Below, in pieces: positions 1 through 8,061 of a DNA stretch of 64,000 nucleotides. The DNA comes from Bacillus sp. S3. Its GTDB lineage: Bacteria; Bacillota; Bacilli; Bacillales; Cytobacillaceae. Numbering within the stretch: position 1 is the first letter of the stretch; every line of letters begins with the position of its first letter. The stretch covers positions 4,647,501 through 4,711,500 of the forward strand of contig NZ_CP039727.1 of NCBI RefSeq assembly GCF_005154805.1, given 5' to 3'. Position numbers and translations under genes: made by a program. The notes below the pieces were generated by a model. That model made no database searches. It had not been told where the DNA came from and was given only the letters and a program-made list of their open reading frames with translations.

Positions 1-87
1 CAGGGCAAGTATACTTGCCAGCACTGTATTCTTAAATCCTTCTAAATATGTATCCAAGTTATCAATCAGTATCGTAAAATCGAGCAT
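1..87 (-). CDS. Amino-acid ABC transporter permease, N-terminal fragment
   Basis: Only the first 29 codons are in the window; the gene runs off the left edge. The start at 87 follows a GGGGGGAGAT ribosome binding site. The visible peptide (MLDFTILIDNLDTYLEGFKN and onward) resembles the N-terminus of polar amino-acid permeases of the GlnP/HisM type, which begin with a short periplasmic-side segment followed by the first membrane helix. It is the third gene of a run with the receptor (160-978) and ATPase (996-1724), the usual make-up of such importers. Family assignment rests on context as much as on sequence. Confidence 0.75.
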   Translation of the reverse strand, partial: MLDFTILIDNLDTYLEGFKNTVLASILAL

Positions 88-159
88 ATAGATCTCCCCC
101 CCTCTTCATAAAAGTGGTCAGGATGAGCAAAAGTATGCCCATCCTGATTTCAACGGATG

Positions 160-978
160 TTAGTTGGTTTTGATCCATTTTTTGTGAATTTCATCATACT
201 TTCCGCTATCTTTCATCTTCTGAAGAGCGCTATTAATCGCGTCAACTAGTTCTTTATTTCCTTTTTTAACGGCAATTCCATATGGCTCTTCCGTAAACGT
301 ACCACCGACCAACTCATAGCTTGAATCTTGGTCAGCCATACCGTAAAGAATCGAGTCATCTGTTGTTAAGGCATCGCCCTGACCGGATTTCAATGCTGTG
401 AAGGCTTCCGTATAGTTTTCAAATTCTAATACAGTAGTATCTGGTGCTTTTTCGCGAATATTGATGGCGGATGTTGAGCCTTTAACCGCAAGAACCTTCG
501 TACCTTTTTTCAAATCTTCAAGTCCTTTGATTGGGCTTCCCTTTTTAACAAGCAGGGATTGTCCGGCATCAAAGTAGACATCTGAGAAATCAACCTCTTT
601 TTTACGTTCCTCTGAAATCGTCATGGTTGCGACGATTGCATCAATATCACCATTGTTTAACATTGGAATACGAGTTTTGGAGGTAACCTCTTTGAACTCT
701 ACCTTTTTCTCGTCACCAAGAATGTCTTTTGCTAACTCTTTTGAAATATCAATATCAAAACCTTCAACTTCACCGGTAGATGGATTCTTAAGTCCAAATA
801 ATCGTGTATCGTATTTTACCCCGATCACAATTTTATCTTTCTCTTTAATTTGCTCTAAAGCATTTTTGGCAGCTGATCCTGCTGTTTCTTTTTCACCGCT
901 TTTACCGCAAGCTGAAAGCAGCATGGAAGCTGATAATAGAAGAACGCCAGCAATTTTACTTGTTTTACTCTTAAACAT
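160..978 (-). CDS. Polar amino-acid ABC transporter substrate-binding lipoprotein
   Basis: Extracytoplasmic receptor of an amino-acid importer, 272 residues. The N-terminus has a lysine-containing start, a hydrophobic stretch and the lipobox LSAC, so Cys24 is the likely lipidated residue. Downstream motifs (IVIGVKYDTRLFG, GFDIDISKELAKDILG, VATMTISEERKKEVDFSD) are those of the SBP_bac_3 family that binds glutamate, glutamine and similar amino acids. The start at 978 has a good AGGGGGATT site. It lies 17 nt after the ATPase gene and before the permease, so the three form one operon. The exact amino acid cannot be read from sequence. Confidence 0.93.
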   Translation of the reverse strand: MFKSKTSKIAGVLLLSASMLLSACGKSGEKETAGSAAKNALEQIKEKDKIVIGVKYDTRLFGLKNPSTGEVEGFDIDISKELAKDILGDEKKVEFKEVTSKTRIPMLNNGDIDAIVATMTISEERKKEVDFSDVYFDAGQSLLVKKGSPIKGLEDLKKGTKVLAVKGSTSAINIREKAPDTTVLEFENYTEAFTALKSGQGDALTTDDSILYGMADQDSSYELVGGTFTEEPYGIAVKKGNKELVDAINSALQKMKDSGKYDEIHKKWIKTN

Positions 979-995
979 AGTAATCCCCCTAAAGT

Positions 996-1724
996 TTAAT
1001 GGTTTAATATACGGCTGAGAAATAGACGCGCTCTTTCTTCTTTTGGATTGACGTAAAAATCAGCCGGTTTTCCCTGCTCAAGAATTTGCCCGTGGTCCAT
1101 GAATATGATGCGATCTGCAACCTCTTTCGCAAATCCCATTTCATGGGTAACGACGACCATCGTCATCCCTTCTTTTGCTAGCGTTTTCATAACGTCCAGC
1201 ACTTCCCCAATCATTTCCGGATCCAGGGCAGAAGTAGGCTCGTCAAACAGCATTATCTCTGGTTTCATAGCAAGTCCTCTTGCAATCGCCACCCTTTGCT
1301 GCTGGCCCCCTGATAATTGAGATGGATAAGCGTTTGCCTTATCGGGTATCCCTACTTTTTCAAGATAATACCTTGCCACTTTCTCCGCTTCCTCTTTCGA
1401 TTGTTTTAATACCATCGAAGGTGCGGTCGTAATATTTTCAAGTACGGTCTTATGTGGATATAAATAAAAATGCTGAAATACCATCCCGATATTTCGCCTT
1501 AACTGGTTGATATTTGTTTTTTTGTCATTCACTTTCACACCGTTTACGGTTAATTCTCCGTCAGTAATTGTTTCCAGCCGATTAATGCAGCGAAGCATCG
1601 TACTTTTCCCCGATCCAGAAGGACCAATGACAACAACAACTTCCCCTTTATTAATTTCTAGATTAATATTTTTAAGAACATGAAAGTTCCCATAATACTT
1701 GTTTACAGAATCAAACCGAATCAT
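996..1724 (-). CDS. glnQ: Amino-acid ABC transporter ATP-binding protein (GlnQ type)
   Basis: Cytoplasmic ATPase of the amino-acid importer, about 242 residues. Walker A (GPSGSGKST), the Q-loop region ([17 protein letters not shown]), the signature LSGGQQQR, Walker B with catalytic Glu ([12 protein letters not shown]) and the switch His (VVTHEMGFA) are all present, so it should be active. I place the start at 1724 (MIRFDSV), seven bases after AGGAGG. An ATG six bases upstream would leave no spacing from the ribosome binding site. It is the first gene of the three-gene operon, which is an uncommon order, since receptor genes often come first. Confidence 0.93.
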   Translation of the reverse strand: MIRFDSVNKYYGNFHVLKNINLEINKGEVVVVIGPSGSGKSTMLRCINRLETITDGELTVNGVKVNDKKTNINQLRRNIGMVFQHFYLYPHKTVLENITTAPSMVLKQSKEEAEKVARYYLEKVGIPDKANAYPSQLSGGQQQRVAIARGLAMKPEIMLFDEPTSALDPEMIGEVLDVMKTLAKEGMTMVVVTHEMGFAKEVADRIIFMDHGQILEQGKPADFYVNPKEERARLFLSRILNH

Positions 1725-2066
1725 CCCCATCCTCCTCTCTGTTGTTTTTTTAAAGTATGTAACCTGTCAGATTTAGTCAACTTTCGACTCTTTCGAATAT
1801 ACAAACAATTAATTGTATAATAAAATACTACAATTCATTTCTAATTTAGTAAACTATTATTCGGAAATTTGTGAATATTAGGAAGAAAGGACTGGAGAGA
1901 AAGGACTAGAGGGACGGCTCTCATGGCTTTTACTGTAAATAGATTAACCCCAAGAAAAGTCCCCTTGGTTTTCGCTCACACAAATAGGGAGCCCCATCAG
2001 GAGCTCCCATTAAAAATCAATCCTATCAGTTCTGCAAATAATAATGCCCTGTGAAACTTCTTCCAC
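1725..2066. other. Gene-free stretch upstream of the amino-acid transporter operon
   Basis: No credible gene is seen. On the minus strand TTGACT, a 17-nt gap and the weak hexamer TACTTT near 1750-1780 could be a promoter for the transporter operon. A 12-bp perfect palindrome, ACAATTAATTGT at 1805-1816, lies upstream and could be an operator. A GGGAGC/GCTCCC hairpin at 1987-2008 lies just past the end of the aldolase gene that ends at 2067. Confidence 0.4.
1987..2008 (-). terminator. Weak hairpin after the DRE-TIM aldolase gene
   Basis: Arms GGGAGC and GCTCCC enclose a 10-nt loop, about 60 nt past the stop codon at 2067. There is no clear U-run in the direction of transcription, so termination is uncertain. 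Confidence 0.3.
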
Positions 2067-3020
2067 TTACACCGGAGCCAATGTGGATTCTGGTGTTGTC
2101 ATTTTGTCGTAAAAGTCGACGAATTTATTGCGGTCGGCGCTATCACGGTAGGCCATGGCGACTCGCGGGTGTTCATTTAGGGCCCCGGAAATCATGTAAG
2201 GAATAATATAGCCCCACTCCCACTTTTGGCGCATTTCGAGCATGTGGTTTTCAATGACGCCAAGAACCGGTTTCACTTCATAAGAAGTTTTTCGAATATA
2301 GCTGACAAGCAGCTCGGTATTACAGTTCCCGGCCGCACGGCCCATGCCATAAACGGACGAATCAAGGAAAGTAACACCATTTCTCATCGCCGTTAACGTA
2401 TTGGCGAAAGCTAATTGCATATTGTTATGCGTATGGATCCCAAGCTGTTTATTTGGGAGCATCGCTTTAAACTTTTTCACTTGATGCTCAATATCCATCG
2501 GATCTAAGCTTCCAAAGGAGTCAACGATATAGACCACATCGACAGGACTTTGCTTCACCATTTCAAACGCTTCAATCAACTGATTTTCAGGGACACTTGA
2601 TAATGCCATAATGTTAAGCGAAGTCTCGTAACCCAAATCATGAAACATTTGAACTAGCTCCAAGCCCTTATCTACTTCACGGATGTAGCAGGCTATTCGA
2701 ATCATATCTAATACACTTTGCTCGCGAGGCAAAATATCATTCGGGTCCACACGGCCAATATCTACAAGAGCAGATAGCTTCGTGGATTTTTTCTCCGGGA
2801 TAATTTCTTTCAGGAAGTCATCATCCAGAAATCTCCATGGATTCGGCTCAGTCGCATTAAGAAGTTTAGCCGAGTTTTTATAGCCAATTTCCATGTATTC
2901 AACACCTGCTGCACTTAGGCCATGGTACAAGTCCTGAACAAATTCGACGCTAAAATTCCAATTGTTAACTAGCCCTCCATCACGAATGGTACAGTCAATA
3001 ATTTTGGTATGTTGCTCCAT
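2067..3020 (-). CDS. DRE-TIM metallolyase (aldolase catalytic domain protein)
   Basis: Cytoplasmic aldolase-like TIM barrel of 317 residues in the HMGL-like/4-hydroxy-2-oxovalerate aldolase superfamily. The metal and catalytic motif DCTIRDGG is near the N-terminus, and the second metal motif LGIHTHNNMQLAFAN (HxH) is near residue 200. Family members make or break a C-C bond next to a keto acid using a divalent metal. Its substrate is not evident. It is well below the length of isopropylmalate synthases, which argues against that role. A strong GGGGGAG site precedes the ATG at 3020. It is the last gene of the sugar-acid locus and seems to have its own promoter, so its link to the RuBisCO-like pathway is inferred from proximity. 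Confidence 0.85.
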   Translation of the reverse strand: MEQHTKIIDCTIRDGGLVNNWNFSVEFVQDLYHGLSAAGVEYMEIGYKNSAKLLNATEPNPWRFLDDDFLKEIIPEKKSTKLSALVDIGRVDPNDILPREQSVLDMIRIACYIREVDKGLELVQMFHDLGYETSLNIMALSSVPENQLIEAFEMVKQSPVDVVYIVDSFGSLDPMDIEHQVKKFKAMLPNKQLGIHTHNNMQLAFANTLTAMRNGVTFLDSSVYGMGRAAGNCNTELLVSYIRKTSYEVKPVLGVIENHMLEMRQKWEWGYIIPYMISGALNEHPRVAMAYRDSADRNKFVDFYDKMTTPESTLAPV

Positions 3021-3063
3021 GATTGAAATCTCCCCCTGTGTGTGTATCCCGTTTTTTACAATT

Positions 3064-3096
3064 ATTATATAACTGTTATGCTTTTAAGCGCTAAAA
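3064..3096 (-). promoter_or_regulatory. Possible promoter with palindromic cre-like sequence
   Basis: On the minus strand a perfect TATAAT (3064-3069) lies about 45 nt before the aldolase start. The -35 region is poor but holds the near-palindrome TTTTAGCGCTTAAAA (3082-3096), which partly resembles a CcpA site (about 11 of 14 positions). Confidence 0.35.
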
Positions 3097-3175
3097 TATT
3101 AAAATCTATACTAACATTCCTGAAAGCTAATGTCTACTGAAAAGAGAGAAAATTATGAAGAATAAACATGTCCCA

Positions 3176-4027
3176 TTACCCCTCATATCCATTAACAAAA
3201 AACTGAATCGTCTCGGCCTCAAATTCATCTAATTCTCTTTGCAGGTCCTTCGACATTTCTGCTGTAATTGCTACCAAATTCCCTTTATATTGTTCTGTTA
3301 GGTTTGCTGCACACTTCAGCGTGTTTAGCATGGTTTGAAACTCCTTTTTCATCAATGGTGCTTCATGATGGGAGAGGAAAAAGGTTTCAGCCTCATAGGT
3401 TTCGATTTGTGCAATTAATCGCTGCGTTTTCTCAATTGTATAGCTCCATTTATTCGAATAAAGATTGGCATACAGACAATCCCCTAGAAACAGCACTTTT
3501 TCTTCAGGTATATAAATAACGCAAGAATCCGCCGAATGATCCCCGCCCACATGCTCGATGATGGCGGTTAGGCCGCCAAGATTGAATGTCATCCGGTGGT
3601 CGAATGTGATTGCTGGTTTAGTGAGAATGATCTCACGCTGGTTTCCGAGCTCCTTTTTGATGGCATCGGCACAAAACGGAATTTCGATTCCCTCTTTGAC
3701 CCGTTGATCAAGGAATTCATCTTCCCAGGAAAGCTGCTGCATTTCGATAATTCTCTCTTGCGTTTTTTCACAAGCGAGGATCGGCATCGGCATGTCGTTC
3801 ATCCCAAAAATATGGTCCCAGTGCCAATGCGTGAGGACAAGAAAATCCCCTCTAATTTCGAGTTCCTCTAATTGTTCCAAAAATAGCTGTGCATGGCTGG
3901 AGGAGTTCCCGGCATCAATCAATAAAGTGCGTTCCTCCCCCACCACTGCAGCTAAAATAGGCCTGTCGGTTTCTTGATACGGTGGTAAATACACCATGCG
4001 GTTCGAAATCCTTTGAAGTTTCTGCAT
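3176..4027 (-). CDS. Metallo-beta-lactamase-fold hydrolase
   Basis: 283 residues with a complete set of metal-binding motifs: THWHWDH (HxHxDH), the His of EHVGGDHS, the Asp of LGDCLY and the His of LSHHEAP. Members of this fold hydrolyse lactones, thioesters, phosphodiesters and beta-lactams, usually with two zinc ions. No signal peptide is present, so it acts in the cytoplasm. Its place in a sugar-acid locus makes a lactonase an attractive guess, since an aldose dehydrogenase would produce a lactone, but nothing in the sequence proves this. The start at 4027 has an AAGGAG site. A terminator-like hairpin separates it from the class II aldolase gene upstream, so it may be transcribed separately. 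Confidence 0.85.
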   Translation of the reverse strand: MQKLQRISNRMVYLPPYQETDRPILAAVVGEERTLLIDAGNSSSHAQLFLEQLEELEIRGDFLVLTHWHWDHIFGMNDMPMPILACEKTQERIIEMQQLSWEDEFLDQRVKEGIEIPFCADAIKKELGNQREIILTKPAITFDHRMTFNLGGLTAIIEHVGGDHSADSCVIYIPEEKVLFLGDCLYANLYSNKWSYTIEKTQRLIAQIETYEAETFFLSHHEAPLMKKEFQTMLNTLKCAANLTEQYKGNLVAITAEMSKDLQRELDEFEAETIQFFVNGYEG

Positions 4028-4184
4028 GACTAGTCTCCTTGATGAAATTTTGGAATGATAATTAAATGTTCGTTCTTCTATAGTAAGCGTTAAATAATAG
4101 TCTGAACCACATCATATCAAATTCATGCGAGAAGGGGAAAGGTGAGTTTTAATAATACAGAGGATCTTATAATAATGAGAAACA

Positions 4185-4215
4185 AAAAGATAAAAGCAAG
4201 GGAACGACCCCTTGC
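4185..4215 (-). terminator. Rho-independent terminator after the class II aldolase gene
   Basis: Minus-strand stem GCAAGGG/CCCTTGC (4196-4215) with a 6-nt loop is followed by TTTTATCTTTTTG. It lies about 40 nt after the stop codon. Confidence 0.7.
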
Positions 4216-4252
4216 TTCTTATCCTCTCGACAAAATCCGCCGTGCTTAGCAC

Positions 4253-4930
4253 CTACCAATCCCTTCGCGGCATGTATCCGGCATTCTCTAGGAAGTCTTT
4301 TTCGACTTCAAGTGACAATCCGTTCATCTCCACATTAGCTGATCTTGAAGTTATTAACATTTTGCAGGCCATTTCCAATGTTTGCAGTGCCATTCTTGCT
4401 TCCTTTATGTTAACGTCGTAAACCAAGACACCGTGATTTTCTAGTAATAGAATATTGGCTGCTTTTGCCTTTTCAGCAACGGCTTCCCCTAGTGTGAGTG
4501 TCCCCGGGTGGTGATAGCCTACCCGTTCTACTCGTTCTAAATAATACATGGTTTCCACAAACCAATTGGATGGAATCTCGATAGAAGAGCACGCGACAAG
4601 TGTCGTATAAAAAGGAGAAGCATGGAGCACAGCCCCGATTTCATGACGATTTTCGTAGATTGCACGGTGCATAGGCGTTTCCTTAGAAGGCTTTTTACTG
4701 CTGTCCAACTGCTTTTGTACATCCCAAGCAACCGCTTCCCCGGAAAGTGAACAAACTACTAAATCCGAATCCTCCAACTCGCCGAGATATGTCCCGCTTG
4801 CGGTAATTACATACTCATCATTATTGGTTCGTGCACTTATATTTCCGGCAGTTCCCCACGCTAATCCGTATTCCATCATATATTTTCCAGTCTTTCTGAG
4901 TTCTTTTCTAATTAACTCAGCCTTTTGCAT
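4253..4930 (-). CDS. Class II aldolase/adducin family protein
   Basis: 225 residues of the class II aldolase/adducin fold (WGTAGNISAR, VITASGTYLG, LLLENHGVLVYD). Members include fuculose-phosphate aldolase, ribulose-phosphate epimerase and the 3-oxo-tetronate 4-phosphate decarboxylase OtnC, which works with DUF1537 kinases. The start is at 4930, nine bases after AAAGGAG. A longer reading from 4996 would run through the terminator at 4961-4991 and is rejected. The usual zinc motif HTHSP is replaced by LHASP: the two metal His positions are Leu and Ala, with a His shifted by one, while the third ligand (ENHG) is kept. It may bind metal differently or have another chemistry. Function is inferred from context: a decarboxylase, aldolase or dehydratase on the kinase product. 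Confidence 0.82.
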   Translation of the reverse strand: MQKAELIRKELRKTGKYMMEYGLAWGTAGNISARTNNDEYVITASGTYLGELEDSDLVVCSLSGEAVAWDVQKQLDSSKKPSKETPMHRAIYENRHEIGAVLHASPFYTTLVACSSIEIPSNWFVETMYYLERVERVGYHHPGTLTLGEAVAEKAKAANILLLENHGVLVYDVNIKEARMALQTLEMACKMLITSRSANVEMNGLSLEVEKDFLENAGYMPRRDW

Positions 4931-4960
4931 AGTGATACACTCCTTTGATACGGTATTTTT

Positions 4961-4991
4961 TAAAAAAGTTCCACACGATGAAATGTGGAAC
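4961..4991 (-). terminator. Rho-independent terminator after the TRAP transporter genes
   Basis: Perfect 8-bp stem GTTCCACA/TGTGGAAC with an 8-nt loop, followed on the minus strand by TTTTTT. It ends the dctPQM transcript, and its position also rules out the upstream start for the next gene. Confidence 0.85.
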
Positions 4992-5061
4992 CTCAATGAA
5001 GTAGTTTACTAGAAACGAAAGGTATCACAATTTTCACAATACCCGACTCATATTGAAAAAC

Positions 5062-6336
5062 TTATTTAAACAAATGGACTAGGCCGAGTGATAATTGTGG
5101 AATAAAAGTTAACAAAAGTAATGTTACAAGGAGCACACCGTAATATGGAAGCATTCCTTTTGAAATCTGATCCAGCCTGATTTTGGCAATCTGTGATGAG
5201 ATAAATAGGTTAACACCAAGTGGTGGTGTACACATTCCTAACGCTAAGTTTACAATCATAATAATACCAAAATGAACCGGGTCGATTCCAAGTTGTGTAG
5301 CAACCGGCAATAATAACGGTGCCAAAATAATAATAGAAGCATTTGTTTCCATAAACATACCTACAATAAGCAGGAAAACATTCACTAATAATAAGAAGAT
5401 AATCGGATTATCAGAAATATTAATAAAGAACTCAGCTACTGCTTGCGGTACATTGGCACGAGTGATGATCCACCCGAACAAACCGGCACTAGCGATGATG
5501 AACATGATGGTTGCCGTTGTCACAGTTGATTGGGTGAAGATTTGAATAAATTGTTTAATTTTTATTTCTTTATAGATAAGAACACCTACGATAAACGCAT
5601 AGCCTACAGCAACCCCGGCAGCTTCCGTCGGGGTAAAAATCCCGCCGTAAATACCACCCAGAATAATGACAGGCATTAATAACGCAAGGATTGACTCCTT
5701 GATAGCAATCATTTTTTCATTGAATGATCGTTTAGGTTCACGTTTATACCCTTGTTTCTTTGCAATTACCCAAACCGTCATAATAAGAGCAAGGCCAATA
5801 AGAATTCCAGGTACAAATCCTGCCATGAATAGATCTCCGATTGAGACCGAAGCGGTTACCCCATATAAAATCATCGGAATACTTGGTGGAATAATAATAC
5901 CTAATTCACCCGCAACCGCCTGTGTGGCGCCGGCAAATTTAGCATCATAACCACGTTTAATCATTCCCGGAATAAGCATACTCCCCAGTGCTGCCGTAGT
6001 TGCCGCACTTGAACCGGAAATGGCTGAAAAGAACATAGCCGTTACAATCGTAACAATTGCGAGCCCCCCAGGCAGATGACCCGTGAAAGCATTAGCTAAG
6101 TTGATTAAGCGTTTGGATATTCCCCCATATTCCATTAAGGTTCCGGCAAGAATAAAGAACGGAATGGCCATAAGCGGAAAAGAGTCAATAGAAGTAAAAG
6201 AACGTTGAACCAGTACGATAAGGGGCGTACTCCCCTCCCACCATAGGGCAATGGCTGAAGCTAGTCCGATTGAAACGGCAATTGGGACACTTAAAGCGAA
6301 AAAGACAAGCATACAAATCATTAACACAATAGCCAT
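5062..6336 (-). CDS. dctM: TRAP transporter large permease subunit DctM
   Basis: 424-residue integral membrane protein with about 12 hydrophobic segments. It is the ion-coupled transport subunit of a tripartite ATP-independent periplasmic (TRAP) transporter. Family hallmarks include MAIPFFILAGTLMEYGGIS, SGSSAATTAALGSMLIPGM and the PPSIPMILYG and CTPPLGVNLF loops. It is translated right after DctQ: the DctQ stop and this ATG share one base (TAATG), and the ribosome binding site GGAGGG lies in the end of dctQ. TRAP systems import carboxylates, including sugar acids, which fits the kinase and RuBisCO-like genes upstream. Confidence 0.95.
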   Translation of the reverse strand: MAIVLMICMLVFFALSVPIAVSIGLASAIALWWEGSTPLIVLVQRSFTSIDSFPLMAIPFFILAGTLMEYGGISKRLINLANAFTGHLPGGLAIVTIVTAMFFSAISGSSAATTAALGSMLIPGMIKRGYDAKFAGATQAVAGELGIIIPPSIPMILYGVTASVSIGDLFMAGFVPGILIGLALIMTVWVIAKKQGYKREPKRSFNEKMIAIKESILALLMPVIILGGIYGGIFTPTEAAGVAVGYAFIVGVLIYKEIKIKQFIQIFTQSTVTTATIMFIIASAGLFGWIITRANVPQAVAEFFINISDNPIIFLLLVNVFLLIVGMFMETNASIIILAPLLLPVATQLGIDPVHFGIIMIVNLALGMCTPPLGVNLFISSQIAKIRLDQISKGMLPYYGVLLVTLLLLTFIPQLSLGLVHLFK

Positions 6337-6821
6337 TATTTTTCGCCCTCCTTTTTGTAAGCTAATTCCAGAATAAAAGCAATTGAATTAAGCGCTAACA
6401 ATAGTGAACCAATTGGGATTGCGGCATATGGAACAGCCATAGAAATTCCTAAACTTGCAGAGGTTTGAGGCATAACGCGCTCGATCATTGTAAGCCCTTG
6501 GAAAAATAAGATGGCGAAAAATACGATAGATAGAATCATGACAATCATTAATAAGATTTTTCTCTTCTGATAACTTAGTGACTCAGGAAGTAACTCAATA
6601 GAAATTAACTTATTATGTCTCATTGCTAAACTAGCACCCGCAAAAACTATATACACCATTAAATAACGGGATAATTCCTCAGACCATGTCAATGGAAAAT
6701 GAATAAAGAAGCGGCTTATGACTTGTGCGATAATCAATATGGACATAATACCCAGCATCAAAGCGAGAATATATCCAACTGCTTTATTCAAGGTGTCAAC
6801 CATTTTTACAACTTGTTGCAT
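6336..6821 (-). CDS. dctQ: TRAP transporter small permease subunit DctQ
   Basis: About 161 residues with four hydrophobic segments, the normal size for DctQ. The conserved WSEELSRYLMVYIVFAGASL region of the family is present. I choose the ATG at 6821 (MQQVVKMV), which sits after AAAGGGGAG. A longer TTG start at 6842 has no ribosome binding site. Its role is to support DctM and the receptor. It overlaps dctM by one base and is separated from dctP by a hairpin (6862-6893). Confidence 0.93.
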   Translation of the reverse strand: MQQVVKMVDTLNKAVGYILALMLGIMSILIIAQVISRFFIHFPLTWSEELSRYLMVYIVFAGASLAMRHNKLISIELLPESLSYQKRKILLMIVMILSIVFFAILFFQGLTMIERVMPQTSASLGISMAVPYAAIPIGSLLLALNSIAFILELAYKKEGEK

Positions 6822-6861
6822 TATAACTCCCCTTTGCACCAAATAGGTTTGGAATTTTTAA

Positions 6862-6893
6862 GGGTACCAGGACTATGTATGACCTTGGTACCC
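6862..6893 (-). other. Intercistronic hairpin between dctP and dctQ
   Basis: Arms GGGTACC and GGTACCC pair, with an extra AGG/CCT helix inside. No U-run follows, so it is more likely to protect the receptor mRNA or cause partial read-through than to stop transcription. Such hairpins often set a higher level of receptor than of permease. Confidence 0.55.
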
Positions 6894-6906
6894 ACTAGTC
6901 TAACAA

Positions 6907-7926
6907 TTACTTCGTATTCACAATGCTCTCATAAAGCTTCTTATCAGCTTCTGATTTGTTGGCAAAATCTTTATGCACGGACTTTGCTTTTTCCATGAAT
7001 GGCTTTGTATCTACATCCACAACTTCCATACCTGCATCTTGAACCTTTTTAAGCAGTTCTTTTTCTTGTTCGTAAACAATTTTATTTTCGTATTCAGTCG
7101 CTTCTTTTGCTGCCTCTTCAACTGCCTTTTGCTGTTTCTTTGAAAGCTTGCTGTACGCACTGTCGCTCATTGTCAACATAACATAACCATATACGTGATT
7201 TGTATTAATCAAATACTTTTGAACTTCATTTAATTTCGAACTTTCAATTAAAGCAAGCGGATTTTCCTGCGCATCAATAACCCCTGTTTGAAGGGAAGAA
7301 TAAACCTCACTAAAGGCCATCGGAGTAGGTGTCGCTCCCATTGCTTTCCATGCTTCAATGGAAGCAGGTATTTCAGGAACACGAATTTTGATGCCATCTA
7401 ATTCAGATGGTTTGGTTACTTTTTTATTAGCAGTCAATTGACGCGGCGTACGTTCCCAGAATTGAAGGCCGCGAATTTGCGCATTTGCAAGCAAGTCTTC
7501 TTTCAATTGCTCGCCCACTTCACCGTATAACACCTTTTCCATATGCTCACGGTCACGGAACAGATACGGTAATTCTAATATGGAATATGGCTCGTAAAAA
7601 TTGGAAAGGACGCCGGCAACTAGCGCAAAGTCTACTGTTCCGAGCTGCATTCCTTCTATTAAATCACGGTCATTCCCTAAAGTTGAGCTTGCATAGACAT
7701 CCACTTTAACGGTTCCATCAGACTTCTCATTTACAAGTTCCGCAAACTTTTTCGCTCCAAGATTCCACGGATCATCTTCCCCTGCAATATGACCAAGTTT
7801 TAATGTGACAGCCTTGTCCGCCTTTCCGGAATCTGAACCTTTCGATGTTTCCTTTACCCCGCACCCCACAAGACCAAAGCTCAAGGTCAAAGCCATTGTC
7901 GCAAATCCTAACTTTTTCAACATCAT
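6907..7926 (-). CDS. dctP: TRAP transporter substrate-binding lipoprotein DctP
   Basis: 339-residue extracellular receptor. The lipobox LVGC marks Cys22 as the lipid anchor, usual for Gram-positive TRAP receptors. The DctP-family features LKLGHIAGEDDPWNLGAKKF, ELPYLFRDREHM and PRQLTANKKVTKPSELDGI are visible, followed by the C-terminal helical segment. The central Arg region that binds the substrate carboxylate is present (GIKIRVPEIPASIEAWKAMG). It is the first transporter gene and is preceded by its own promoter-like region with two direct repeats and a cre-like site (7998-8059). The ligand is probably a small sugar acid, by inference from the locus. Confidence 0.94.
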   Translation of the reverse strand: MMLKKLGFATMALTLSFGLVGCGVKETSKGSDSGKADKAVTLKLGHIAGEDDPWNLGAKKFAELVNEKSDGTVKVDVYASSTLGNDRDLIEGMQLGTVDFALVAGVLSNFYEPYSILELPYLFRDREHMEKVLYGEVGEQLKEDLLANAQIRGLQFWERTPRQLTANKKVTKPSELDGIKIRVPEIPASIEAWKAMGATPTPMAFSEVYSSLQTGVIDAQENPLALIESSKLNEVQKYLINTNHVYGYVMLTMSDSAYSKLSKKQQKAVEEAAKEATEYENKIVYEQEKELLKKVQDAGMEVVDVDTKPFMEKAKSVHKDFANKSEADKKLYESIVNTK

Positions 7927-7997
7927 TTTCCTGCCCCCTTATTTATCCATTACTTTTTTTAAAAATTTCTCCACTCACTTTAAACTTGCATAATACC

Positions 7998-8059
7998 CCT
8001 AGTTTGAAACTGCATTTATTGTAAAAATGGAAAAACGCACCTAGTTTGAATCGCTTTCA
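7998..8059 (-). promoter_or_regulatory. dctP control region: TACAAT, two direct repeats and a cre-like site
   Basis: A minus-strand TACAAT (8018-8023) is a likely -10. The 11-bp sequence CCTAGTTTGAA occurs at 8040-8050, where a -35 would be, and again at 7998-8008, just after the start point, 42 bp (four helical turns) apart. A cre-like sequence (TGAAAGCGATTCAA, 12 of 14 against TGWNANCGNTNWCA) overlaps the upstream copy at 8046-8059. Confidence 0.45.
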
Positions 8060-8061
8060 TT

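Noticed and set aside
4931..4996. N-terminal extension of the class II aldolase gene
   Set aside because: It spans the terminator at 4961-4991 and has no ribosome binding site; the start at 4930 has one.
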